Positions 26,118 through 39,600 of a stretch of 64,000 nt of DNA are shown piece after piece (the stretch's first letter is position 1; every line of letters starts with the position of its first letter). The notes under the pieces were generated by a model, which was not told where the DNA came from, searched no databases, and worked only from the letters and a program-made list of their open reading frames with translations. This stretch comes from Dipylidium caninum (Eukaryota; Platyhelminthes; Cestoda; Cyclophyllidea; Dipylidiidae): contig QEYB01001312.1 in NCBI GenBank assembly GCA_017562135.1, positions 1,364,001-1,428,000 of the forward strand, written 5' to 3'. A program made the position numbers and the translations under genes.

Positions 26118-29100
26118 TCATCGAATATTTCTTGACTGCAATTCATGCCGCCATGAATAAAGAGATAGCTTCGCCAAATCAGTGGCTCCTCTAAAGAAAG
26201 TCAATCTTCGAATGCGTGCAGCTATTACATTACCTTGAATGCCAACTTGGCTCACCTCCTCGTCTGCCCCCGCAGCGGGGTCGAGTTTCGGGGTCTCGAA
26301 GGTTGACACGAGACCCTGTGGTTTAGGAGTAGGTTGCGGATTGAAACAGCTTAGACGGAGAGTGGTGAAGGCGAAATCAAGACGAGGCGTTGGCACCATG
26401 CCTGCCATCTCAACTAATGTCCACTGAAAGGAGCCTGTCAACCAAAATTTATATACTTACCTCCCTACTTATGTCAAATAAGTAGAGACTTTAGAATATC
26501 GCAAGAGAGAATATGGTTTTGGGCAAAATTTCTCAAAACACGTAGCAAGAGATTGAAAATGATAAGGTCTGGAAACGCGAGTTAAACCAGGCGAATTTTA
26601 AACAATAGATGAAGTTGCAGGGGATTAACGCGTTTATCGCCATCTTTAAGTGGATTAATTTTGTAAAGACTAATTTCAGAAATGACTAAGTAAGGCTTTA
26701 TAAATCTGGATGTGGTCAGATAAATCTTATCTTCTACGAGAATTGGCCATTCAAGGAGGCCATGGTACAGTTAGAATTAGGAAGAAGGAAGTAATAAATG
26801 GGAAGAGGCCAACAATATGCCTAACTCAGTAACCTGTGAGAAGATGTCATTTAAGAATCCGTGGAAGTGAACGTAAATTGGTGAAGTAATGCAACACATC
26901 TTTATGAGTTCTTCGCCGCAAAAATGATATCCACAGATGATACAACCAGGAAGTGTAAAACTACCTTCATCATAGTAGTGTAGGTCATTCAGGGGACCAC
27001 CAACATTGACGCCACCGAAAATGAAAAATCTAGTTGATGAGGAGGAAGAGGAGCGAACAACTGCGCCTCCGTGGCCAGCCCGCGGACTTGGCCAGGACCT
27101 TTCTGAGTTCTCCACGGTGCGAACCTTATGCCACTCGCCGACCAATCGAGCGTTCGTCTCCCCGCTGATCCCTGTCTTATTAAATAAGAGGGGATGAAAG
27201 TACTCATACTTCCACGCCATATGCCCTTAGAGTATACATCGGGGCGAAGTACCAGAATCCATTCGGTTTCTACATGTCAGAAAAAACGCTAAATTTGCGT
27301 AATTTTGAATCAGATTGCGAATTTTCAACTATTTATTCGTACCTACAGAAATTATTATGCAAATATGGATAAGTCAGTCTCATTCGATTAATGGTTCTTA
27401 TCCTCGTGGAACAAAGAAACATGGAACTGCAGAATGTTGTTTGTACCACGTCAAGAAGCGTACTATTTACTAATGAAATTATATTTTAAGTCATCAGACA
27501 AAAGAATTTCATAACTAAAAGCAAGGGGGATGAGAAATATATCATAAAGGTATAAAAATAATAGAATCAATAAGCGTTAGCACTTAGTGAGATGACATAA
27601 CAACGATGGGCAAAGTTCTTCTGATCCTCTCTTTTCGATGACTCCGTACTCTACTCGCTCAACACACTAAGAAGACACCAAACACCTGAAGGAGGATCTA
27701 ATGGCCGCGTGAACACCGGCAAGTCAGGCTAGCTAATCCGACGATAATGAATGAAAGGATTGGGGAAATGCGTTACCCGTTCGATGTGTAGCCGATAAAA
27801 GTCGTCAAAGAACTCGGTGCCGGCCATTCCACCGTGGACGTAAAGGATGATGGTTTTCATTGCGGAGGTGCTGGTGGCCGCGCGGAGATCCTCTGTTGAC
27901 AGGAGTACCATCAGATGCCCCATGCGTCTGCACGGTCCTTCGTCACCGTTGGGCACATCCACTACGCCCCATCTGTGTGTCTTCGTGTCATAGACGTGAA
28001 CCTAGGGAACATGTAGACTGAAAAGTTTCAAAAAAATTCTTAATTCCTTAATATGGAAAGAAATCTAGTCCTCCTGCCCTCCTCTCACCTTTCGATCATC
28101 GATGGGCAGACTGCCCCTGTCACCCCCAGAAAAGACAATAAGTTCGCCGTTTTCAGTGATACACCCAGCTGTATGCTGCGTTCGAGGAGCCACATCGGCA
28201 GCAGCTACGGGGATGGAGTGAGTACAATCAAAGATATTTGCTGGCGGTGGCATTGGAATATTCGACTCCAGCGTAGAGTGAATCACGTCATTGAGAGGAC
28301 GCTCCACTGTAGCTCCACCAAATACTATCAACTATCAATAAATTAGGACAAAGAACCTTTTAAGTCTAATAGACCCAAGTTCCAGTTTTAGTTCTCCTTC
28401 CTATTATTCTCTCATCCGCATTCCACTGGAATTTTATTTGGCGGTGCAGTCAAATGGAATACTTCTTAAATTGAGTAAAATGGCTTTACTGACGTTTATA
28501 GTCTTAGGAATAGGGAAATAAATTTAATTTTCATAAGGTGTAAGGCTGAAAATGAGAGTTAAAGTGAAATTTTAGTTACATTGTCAACAATACATAAGGG
28601 CTCTTGGGCTAGATATACTAGAATTAACTTTAAACATTGACCTCAATAGAGTATGAGTGTCCTTGCTTGATTTACTTTTATGAAAATGATATATTCGTCA
28701 TAAAATGAATCAAAACTAACTAAAAGAGGCCGAGGCATAGTACATTAAAACTAAAATTAATAAAGCAGAGCACAATGTCAGAGGCCGTTAGAGAGGTTAA
28801 CACGTAAAGTGTACACCTGAATTAAGGTAAGATTTTTTAATCGGTTTTCTTATAGATGTTTTGTATAATATCACAAGTGCTACGACCTATGATGAAGTTC
28901 GAGCGAAACGCAAAACAGGTATTTGTTTGTAGTAAACTGACATAAGGAGTTTGGAAAAAAAACAACCTCGCCAGCGTGAATCGCACTCGCATGTTCATAA
29001 CGTTCCAAACATGGATCAACCCCTGAATCCGGAGGCTCAATGGGATACATTTGTTGCTCCCAGACGTTATAAATTAGGGGTTTGTTGCAGCAGGAAGAAA

Positions 29101-29491
29101 GATTTGCCCCACCAAGTAGCAGAACCCAGTCGGACACCTTGGTATTTAGAAGATGATGAGCGGTATGACCGACCCGTGCCGGGGCCGGGCATTGATCACA
29201 GTTAGATATATCACATTTGTACCTTTACAAGGAAAAATAATACCATAGGACAATAACATTAGGCGTAGGCGACGGCATTATCTTATGCAAACGGTTAGCT
29301 ACAGGGACGAAATAATAAATAGAAGGTCAGCAGAATGCAATATGGGTAGAAGTCCAAGTTTATTTTAACAACAACAGAAACACGCAAGCAAAACTGTTTT
29401 AAATAATGTAACACGTCAGTAATAGGAGGTTGAAAAAAATCGATGCGTGCAGTTACCAAGTGCCCACTTTTGATGGCAAAATGCTCGTCAT
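26118..29491 (-). CDS. RABEPK: Rab9 effector p40 homologue, kelch-repeat protein
   Basis: Family members bind Rab9-GTP and promote mannose-6-phosphate receptor transport from endosomes to the trans-Golgi network. Exons (minus strand): 29,491-29,457; 29,222-28,967; 28,331-28,089; 28,001-27,777; 27,175-26,965; 26,434-26,118. All junctions are GT-AG and phases agree, giving about 428 aa (human protein 372 aa). The start Met gives a short N terminus ending in Trp before the first blade, as in p40. Kelch landmarks run in order: RVGHTAH and LLLGGAN, RYEHAS, LIVFGGA, RTQHTAG with VFSGGDRGS, RRMGHL with VHGGMAG and FDDFYRLHI, FIFGGV, then the QWTL and PTPRLDF segment. The fifth repeat has a run of six Ser. 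The expected final FGGMN-like strand was not found. The model instead reads through a possible donor at 26,233 to a stop at 26,118, so the last 38 residues are uncertain. It lies head-to-head with the receptor phosphatase. Confidence 0.88.
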
Positions 29492-30662
29492 AAATGTTGG
29501 CCAGTAAAGGAAACTGCGCTCCGTATCCACTATCAATAAAGTTATTGAATCAATTAAACAATATAAAATATAATATTTCCATTTTATAAAATTAATAAAA
29601 CTACAGAAGATCAAATTACTAAAACACTTTTTGGTTTTTAATTAACTTAAGTGCATGACTCCGTTTGCTAAAATGCGCATTCCGAGCGGAGAACAACATA
29701 GAGATTTCATGGAGCACAAAAAGAGGTGGTGTAGTGTGCATTTAGAGGCAAAAAAAATTGGGTTAAACTCTGCTACAAGTGTCTCCGAGAAACGGACACT
29801 ATTCAACAAAGTAGGTAAAACAAATTCATAGAATCTAAACACGGATGAGTGGGCTTCTTTCGTTGTGTCAGAAGGTACTGGATGGCAGGTTTTGCAAATT
29901 TTATAATAATAATAAAATAAAAAATAAAATTAATAGTAATGATAATTTGAAGGCTAGCCAAATTAATTTACCTAGGGTGATTGATCAAAATTGATCACTT
30001 TTACCATTAACAACGGGTTTCAGTTTTCTGATCGTGCCGGCCATCCTTTTAATATATTGCAAAGGAGTTTACGTTAGCAAAATTTTAGAGACTATTATTG
30101 GTAAAACGTCACTTTCATCACAACTTAACCGTACAAATAATCCTTTTCTCATTTCACCACAGCTCAAAAAGGTTTCGGACTCAATTTATCAATGTACCAA
30201 GCTTATACGAATTTTGTATCGAATGAGTTGCTCACAGAAAACTGTTTTACAAATAACAATATTTTGCCCTTAGTAATTCCTTTCGCGGATTAGCGGGGGC
30301 GATATTAGCTGAACCTCTTGCGAATGCAAAAGTGTTTATGGTCTGATGATTATAATCCGCCCATGCCGTCTTCCTGTAATCATAAATATTGATTTTTTGC
30401 AATAGCAAAATCCCCTTTATAATTGGTGTACTCGTGTATGTGTGCCTACCGCTTTACGTAATATTTCAACTAGCTTTAGAAGGCAAATTTTGACTGTGAG
30501 GCAGTTCAGAAGTCTTTTATCAATTTTTATCGTTTAGTTGCTCCAAAAATATTCTTTAAGGTCGTATCTGATCCCGTTGGCCAATAGCATTTGTGTATCT
30601 GTTTTCGGAAATACGAACTAAAGCCTCAACTGTGTCCCACTTTTCGCGTGTGCTTCACAGGA
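29492..30662. promoter_or_regulatory. Shared divergent promoter interval
   Basis: AT-rich interval of 1.17 kb between the start codons of RABEPK (-) and the receptor phosphatase (+). No other gene is visible. It must hold the 5' ends of both transcripts unless either has distant 5' UTR exons. I could not single out a TATA box or other element with confidence among the many A/T runs. Confidence 0.5.
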
Positions 30663-33600
30663 ATGGTGTTTCCATTGCTTTTACTCCTCCTCCTAGATTG
30701 CCCTCATTTTGTTACTGCAGGTACGAAGTGGTTGGTTTTGAAGGGGTAGTGGTTTACTTTTGGTTTACTAATTTTTTTTATTTAGTCATAACCGAGTTCT
30801 TTTTCATTTTTGAGGCTTTTTTTCACTTTATCTTTTAACATTCGGGAGAAGCGTAAACAGTCGTGTTTGCTGCGAATTAAAGGGATTCATAAGTCTTATA
30901 ACGCGCTTTTCGTTGCCTTTACATCTTTTGATCGCTTTTATTTTGTCGACCCTGGAACCCCGTCACAGATGAGACTCACAGAGTTTTTGGTCCCGTAAAT
31001 GCCTCGCAGCTTTTTTTAATTTCCTGTATCTCTTTGTTCGAAGGAAAGTGTTCACCTGGATTTTTTGGTCCCACATGCTCACTCCCATGTCGCTGTTTGG
31101 ACAATAGTTGTCTAAACTCAAACGATAGTCTTGGCTGTTCCAGTGGCTCTTGTAGTCCCGGATATACCGGATTTCCAGGTTGCCAGACAGGTACGCGCTT
31201 TTGCAATCATTTAATAGCTCTCAGAATGTAACGCTGGCTATTTCGGAATGAATTGTGTTTATCAGTGCAGCTGTACTCCTAAAAACGTTTGTTCTCATAT
31301 CAATGGCAATTGTATTTTCCCCAATCAATGCACTTATGATCGCGTGGGTCCTGGCTGTCAGATTAGTAAGTTTCTTTCTCTCATCAATATCTTTAGTCCG
31401 TTCCAAGTTGACTACTCCACCTCAAGTGAAGGTCACGTGCACTTCGTTAACAATATTTTGGTTGGCATTCAAGAGTTCATCTGATGTTGGCGTCGCTGAT
31501 GTACAGGCATACCAGTACGCAAATTGGTTAACTTAAATGATTTACCCAATTTTTGCTATTTAGAGTGGAGATAATGTCTACTGCATCACCAAAGTTTACC
31601 AAATTGCAGAAGATATCTCGTCACCAGGCGATTAATGGCACATTTCATATGATTTTTCCAGGCACTATTCCTGGGGAAACTTACTGGGCTCGCATTGTGC
31701 CGCTATTTTATCTGGACACGGGTGGAGGTGACGGATATTTGGAGGAAGGCATTGCGAGTCCGCCTTCAGATCCGGCTACAATTTCTAGAGAGGGTAACGT
31801 CTTACCTGCTTGTGTTGCACAAAAGTCCTTTCTCTTGACATGATGTTTATGGATATTCAATATCTTAATTATAATCGTCGATGTAACAATGTCATAAATG
31901 TCCTATATGTTTACACGGGTACAAAGAATGTGTTTCGTGATGCTGTCTGTGTGTGGATTAATGTGGTTGATCTTAGACCTTTTTTATCTAGAGTCTATTT
32001 TATGGCTGCGAATGTGGTTTATGAGTTGATTGTTTTTGGATTTGTTAAAGTGTGGTCACATTATTGTCCATCGGTGGCCGATTCAACTTAATTGGAGCGA
32101 CTTAACTGATAGCTAATCTTCGTACGTCCGTATGTCGACGCAGGCATTGTATACCCCAGTAACTGCACATTCGCAGTTTTGTGCTGTCATAAATTATGGT
32201 GTCTCTAAGTTTAACTCGTTTTTTAATAATACTGAGATGGGACCTCTCACTTTCACAGTAACGGTCCTACATGGTCTTTTCCTTCAGGTAAACTAAATAT
32301 TCAGGAAATATGCCCTTGAGAACGTTCGAAACTTCGTCAGCATTCAGGTTCCTTAATAATACGTTAAGCTCTTGAAACTCTAACCCTGCCCTGATAAATC
32401 TAGTGTCTCTCGTGGACTCAATGTCAAACGAAAAATCAGAGAGCAAAATGTTTAGGAGAGAGAGACCACTTTTGAGTGGAGATGCGCTTTAGCCTTCATT
32501 CACTGTTGACTCCTCCACCAGTTTTCAGCGAGCTCTCTGGTCCAGTTTGTGTACTGGCACATCGTCCAGAGTAGCGTTATTTTCAGTGAATTTCCTCAAG
32601 TCTTGGCAACTAATTCTTATTGCCTTAAACGTTGACCACCAAAAAATATACTGGCCTCTTGATTCTCGGCTATTAAGCAATATCAAGAATCAACAGTTTC
32701 GAGGCGATGCTATTTTGTTCACGTAGGACTCGTCCGACTTTGTTTTCTGGCAGAAAAGATGTAATTTTTAAGTTTATGTATTCGCTGCTAAAGCCAGCAC
32801 CGAAATGTTGAGTCTCTGCAAAGGCCGATAGACTTTCTGGCTCTTTATTTGTGGGACAGAATAGTGCGACCAAAATGAGGTGGTTGAGTCAAAAGTTGAG
32901 GGCCTGTTGACGTGAAGTTGTGGCAAATATGTATAAGGGTTGAGTATTGCCAATCCGTGAATTAGCCTTTGTTTACTTGTTCTTTTTTCCGTCTGGCTAG
33001 CCTGTTTCCCACATCCTCCTACTCCGAAAATAGGAGAAATTACGGTTACATCGCCAAGCACCACATCCATCTCTGCACCCATGCCTCCACCCTCTCTCGG
33101 TATGTCATTTAAAACTCATTCGCTCACTCCTCGCCCAACAGGGCAAACGCGTAGATATTCAACTTCCCTTCTGTCTCGACATCGAGCTAGAATGCAGCCT
33201 CTGCCCAAGAAACCCACGAGTAGGCTTACAGGACTGAGTCCAGTGTTGTCTTTTTCAACCGTTTTGTTGGTTCCTTTCGCGTTTCCTTTTGTTCATAGCA
33301 AATTTTCTATGTAGTTTGGAGGGAACAGAAGGATCGGACTCGTCCATTAGAAGAGAAGTTAAGTGATCAGTGTGACATTTGTGTGCCGATCTGCTGTCTG
33401 CGTCAAAAAGATTGAGGCACTCTGTTCTCGACCGTATTTGACGTCTGTCTGATGGACGGGAGGACGATTGAAACATGTCATATCCTGGTTAACTCGGAAA
33501 ACACACGCGAGAGATTACGTTGCGCTTATTCTTTTTGCTCGTTTTTTTGGTTAGTTAGTTTTATTCGTTTTTCGCGTTGCAAAGGCGGCCTGGTTGAGAG

Positions 33601-36600
33601 ATATACAAGTGAGCAACTTCTGGGAATATTCACTTATGTTATGAAATGATGAGGTTATGAACAAGTACTTCTTTGATGCCCTTACAATTTTTTTATCCGA
33701 GATAGTAACACCATTAAATCCTTACTCGCAGCTTGGACACGTGCAAAGTCATCGAAGTGTTTCTACGTAGGACCCAGCAAACGCGAATGTGTCTGCTTAG
33801 TTTTACCTTTTCCTAATGTGTCAAAGTGCCTCCGACGTTACGGAGCATGCACCCTCCTCCCTCCTGTAGCGAGGAACACCACTGGGCCAAAAAATTGCAT
33901 GTTGGTCGGACTGAGTGCGGAATGGGCGGTGTTTCAATGGCACCACGGCTCCAACTCCTGCGGCCTGGGCGAGCTAACCGGCTACGAGTTGAGTCTCGTC
34001 GCTCTTGGCTCGAACGACGGTGTGGAGGAGGCGGGCGCTGCTTTCACTCACCGCACCAAGCCTTCCGCCTCGGCTATCGTGGCCTCCGACCTCGTCCCTG
34101 CGACCAAGTACAGAGCTCGGGTGCGTAGAAGTGAAGCATCACTCTTTCCGACAAGTGTTTAAATGCTCTTTTCCTCAACCCTCTCTTTATTTCGTTCGAT
34201 AGATCCTCGTTTTTATTTGACACAGGTAAGGCTCTCATGTGTATTTGACGGCTCAATCTCGCATGCCAAATAGACGTCACCTTTGTACTCTTTTACAAAA
34301 GAGTTTTGTTTCGCGAAACTGATTTAACTTTTCCGGCGTAACAGACCAATTTCCTGTGAATCTTTCCGTATGTACAGCCTATTAGCGACTTCACACCCGA
34401 ATATTTCATTTAATTATTTCCTAACAATTGGGGGCATCTGGGACCTACACCACTTATTCTCAGCGTGGAAATATCAGCCAGCGCGTTATGTGATCAACTT
34501 GACAATTCCGATGTAGTTTGACGTGTTACGATTGTCAGCTGAGATGACGACTATCGTTTTATCACTCAGGTGTCTCACGCCAACCCACATTTCTAGTTGA
34601 AAATTCACTTTTACCACTTTCTCACAACAAAATACTACACAATAACAATCCTTGTAAAAACGGCCAAATGCTTTTACGCTTCATCGAAAACCCTCAGAAT
34701 GATTCCCTTGGAGCCTGTCTCCAAAGATAAGCTAACGAACCAGTGAGATTCCATCTTCTCATGTCACGTACTCCCATTAGGTTAAGCGCTATGAGGGAGT
34801 TGACCGCAATACACTCATTCCTTTCATCTTTAACGTTGAAGACTTCCTGGTTGGAATAAGTTGGCGCAAATAATGGCGATCACAGGCTACGGGGATACAG
34901 TGTCCCTGAAGTAGACGTCAATGGTTGGCCTGTTCTGATTCGCCTCTTAAATTCCCATTTAATTCCCCTGCATTTTTCTTGTAGTCATACGAGTGATCCA
35001 AGACAATATATTTTATTTTCAACAAATCTCAAGACCTTTCCCTCCACAGCTTTTCGCGTTGTACGAGAAGGGGAGCGTAAAATGTTATGACCTGTCCATG
35101 GGTGGCAAAAGTAATGGTGGAGGTGGAAGCGGCCTAGGATTCACTACCTTCTCCGAACCACCGATCGAGGGTTCCGAGGCTCTGTTTATGAGTCTGCTGC
35201 AACGGGGCCATGACCACTTCGTCGTGCTTCTCCAGCTCTCCGTATCTAAGGTCGCCGAGCCTCCTAATCTGTGGGTGAGTATTTCCCTCTCTCGCTCTCT
35301 TAATATTTAATTTGAAAAGAGACTATTCAATCCCTATATTTCACGCAATGTCAGTATTCCTTTGTTTATGATATGGCAACCCTATTTCCTATTTTACCCT
35401 ACTATTTCATCGGCGTGCAGGTAACCTTTTTGAAAACTTTCGGGTATACTTTACTTGCACCTCCTTGAAACAGAAATAAAAATCGTGTCTGCCCTGATTG
35501 GCTCAAAGTCTACTTGTAACGAAAATTGCTCGACTGTGTCGGTCGTTTCCGTTAAGCAGTCTTCACGCGCTTTTTGCCGGGTGGTCCTAATTCTTTCCGT
35601 TATGCATCCCAAATTGTAATTTACCGCAAGACATTTAAATTAACACTACGCACAATCGGCATGTCGCGCGTGCCCCCCTCCCCTCCCCACAAGGCGTGGG
35701 AATGCTCGCCAATCAATACTTCGATCGGCCAATTTATTGATTAATGGCCCATTATCCATACAGGAAGAAATAGGCTTCCTCCGTGCCCTAGTTTCTTACT
35801 AGAAAAATGGCCCCTTTTGCTAATTCCGGTTTATATCTCCTCCCCCCCCCCCAGCCGCTCTACGGGCAACCGTAATGACATATTGAAAGATGGGAGTCTG
35901 TCAAAAAAAACCTTAGCACTAATTCAGAAGCTTAATGGCTCCCCCAATTAGGGGAGAAAGACACTTTAGTGGATGAAACTTGGGGGCATACGAGTAGGCC
36001 CGACTCTTATCGGTCGGCGCAAGTGATTTTGACAAGTCCCTCGGATTGCGCATCAGGCCTCGCCCTTGTGTGGAAGAGACCGGTTGTTGAGGCCAGGTTG
36101 GGAAGCAGAGTCCCTATCATGATGGCTGTGATTGTCCTACATTTTTAGGTTTTAACATAGATTGGTGTAACTATATTCCCATTAACCTAGGTTGTAGCTC
36201 ATGAAAAGCAAAAAAACCATATTTGAAATATTTTGTCGAGTCCACGCCTATGAAATTTGTGCCTCTGAAAGGAGTAATTTGTTACGACAAAAAAAAAACA
36301 AAATTTTCGCATACTTTGTTGGATAGACGTGATTATGAAAAGCCACGTTGTGTAATACGAATTCTCGTATGATATTCTCGTGATCGGCCTCCAATCTCAA
36401 AAAAAAGACAAACACCACCAACAAACAAAACCTAACAACAAAAAAAAATCCTTAACAGTGTAGTAAGAATGACTAAAAAAAATTACTAATACATAAGGGT
36501 GTGTTACTACCAACTTATGTAATAAAACAAATGCAAAACCATAAATGCCAACATGATAAATCCTAGACAAACATGTACAGCAAACACGTATTAATGTAAT

Positions 36601-39600
36601 ACTAACAGAAAAACCACCAACTATATACTTATACACAGTTGTCAGGAACTCTATCCACTATAGATGTCAAAACTGTTGCAGCTCAATAAGACAATCTGAT
36701 GTCTACAACAAAAAACCGACATTCCGTACACCTACCTTACGATAATGGAATAATACAGAGGAAATCCCATATGTAAAAAAAATAAAACAAATAACGACCT
36801 CAAATGTGCCAATAACGTATACATCACAAAAAAAAAGGAATCTTTACTTAAAAACATAACTTTAAAAAAACTACAATCACTATTAGAAACATATAACAAT
36901 GACACAAATACCAGTCTCCTCGGTTCAACAGGTTGCGGTGTTCCCCGTGAAAACTAGGCTCCCACAGGGAGTGGGAATGCTTGGCGGCGGTGGTGGCACT
37001 GTGCAAAATGCATCCGGGGTGGTGCACCACTTCGCATTCACCTCTGACATCAACCCCGCTACACAGTACCGTCTTTACGCCTGGGCTGCACCCACCTCCA
37101 GTAAGTGTCAGCAGTGGAGACAAAACATCTCCAGGTCTTTGTATTTCCGCTAACAATATACTTATCTCTCTTATTCGCCCCATTCGTTGACATACTGACT
37201 TTATTTAATCATTAAATGTAGCCAGTTTTCCGGCTTTTTTTCATTTTCCCGTGGATCATTTGTTCGACACCTACGTCTGCTCCATCTGTCGTGAAAATCC
37301 CAGAACTTAATAGAATAATTTATTCGAAAATTAGTAAATATAGAGAGTCCTACTCCGTTTTTTACTACGCCTCTTGATCGTGCATCCACATGTCCATTCA
37401 TCCACTCATCTATCCATTTAACGTACATTTACACTTCAATTCTGAGAACCCCGCTTTATATACGATCTGAGGCAGAGATTTTCGTTAAGGTTTTATTCCA
37501 CCATACCCTTTTCGCTCATGTTGATCCCTTTAGTCACCTCAGAATTACCAGTCATTTGTCCACGTTAAAATACACATTCGTATATATGCTATGAGTTTTC
37601 CACGCAGCTATCCATTTCATGGGTGTGACGATGGAGGTTTGGACAGCGCCAAAGCCTTTCGAAGCCTCCCTCAATTTCCTGGTGTCGCCACCGCAGATGG
37701 TGAAGGTGTTGGATCGCAGTGTTCATCTCATATTCCCCAACGTCTCGGGCTATGAGGGCGGCCCTCTCACCGACTTTTTCCTCGCTGTCAGTCCTGGCCA
37801 TTTCACCATAACCACCACCTCTAAACAAGGTGAGCCCTCGGGTTGGCCCTTCTTGCTCACGGGCATCAAGGATTTCATCTCAATTCCAAAATACCGAAGT
37901 AAATACTTGCATGTTAATGACCTTTGTCAGTGGAATGCAATAGCAGAAAAATAATAAGTGACCACGTCTTCGGTATCCCCTCCTGTTTTAACAACCATCA
38001 TTTCACAAGTAGGTATTTTTGTGTAATAAAGCCCTTAGTTTACACAGTCTTTCCGCACAGTCATTTAATGGCGTTAATTCATGTTGTCGGCACTCCTTTC
38101 GACTAGGGTGGTCGAGACCTAGTGTAGATTTAAGTCAGCGTTGAAGACAGGAATTGGATTATATGAGAGTCACTTAGCCCTTGATGATTCGGCAGTTACT
38201 TTTCGTATGAAATTTTTGCACTCTTTACATGGCGAACTGCACTACTTTATCTTTTTCAGCAGTCAATCACTCTGATTGGCGCCGTCGCCTCTCTCTTCCA
38301 CTGAGCGCGAGGATCGTCTTCCACTCGCGATCACCTCCTCACGACGCGGTGGTGGTGGTGGGCGACGGTCTGGTGCAGGCGGAGTTGGATTTCAATGGGG
38401 GCTACTCGGATCCTCAGGTCTTCGCCGACCCTCCTCTTGAGCCTAGCACCGAATACACCATATTCGTTGCGGTGGCTTCTGTCCTTCCCGACGATTCAAA
38501 TGATAACTTTGCGGTGTCGCCAATCCAGGCAACGGTGATTAGAACCGCCTCGTTAGTGGGTACACAATCTGTTGCCTCCACGTTCGGTACCGGAATAGCT
38601 GTTGTCCTCGTCTTTCTCTGCCTTGTTCTCATCGCTCTTTTCTTCTGGTGGCGTTTCCTTAGACACCGACCAAAGTTCTGGAAAAAGGTTTGTCATGTTT
38701 TTGGGCATACATTTCCCATTTTAAAACGGTTCGTCTGCTAGAAATCGAGCTTTCCCTGCTTCTTCTTTGTTCTATTGCTCATTGACCTGTTTCCCCAAGG
38801 CAGAAACCCTCTGAAGTAGAGTGACATGAGACGTGGCTAACATATTGTTCATCTGAGCGCAAATGTATTTTGATAATTCATTTAAATAGCCAAGGGGGAA
38901 GGCTAACTCACTCATCTTGGTCGCCTGCAGTCTAGTGAGCTCTCACTGAGCATGCGGCCCAAACGGCGCCTAAGTGGTGCTTCTGCACTCTCCACGATCG
39001 AAGACTACATTGCTGCTCTGCCGAGGTCCTACAAGGCCTGGAGCTTCCCAGTGAACCTTCGGGATCCTCGCTTCCTTGTGATCGATCCAGAACGCGGACC
39101 TGACAACACATTGTTGGGTACTAAGGCTGTTCAGGAGATTGCCGAAACATTCTTTCGGGAATTTAAAAGGTCAGCTGGCCAATTTGCTCCCCAGCTTTAA
39201 CATCCCCACAGGATGAAGCTTTCCACATTTAACCCTGTTTCTATCAAGTGCACTAGTTGCCTTTTGGTTCTCTTTTTACTGTTCAGAAGAACATTTGCTG
39301 ATGGGATAGAGAAGTCATTTTCTAAGGTTTACTGCAGATTTTACTAGCTTTTATTGTCCATAACGCATTTTTTTTCGGGTAAACCAAACCTGATTTTCAA
39401 CGAGGGCGTTGGTTGACTTACGGGGCATATCGCCATGTCCAAAAGTTGGTAGATTAGTTAAGTGGACGGCAGTAGCAACTGTGAGGCCCAGTTTATCCAT
39501 CCACTTGTCAAAGTGAATCGCCAATTGTCAATAAGTGCTGTGTGGCGATTCGGTAACGAGTGTCATCAGCTGACGTTATTCATTCTTTCAACGGATCATG

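Noticed and set aside
36290..36860. Several A8-A9 runs in a phosphatase intron, suggestive of retrocopy tails
   Set aside because: The whole interval is A-rich, with many short A runs and no adjacent coding-like sequence or target-site duplication.
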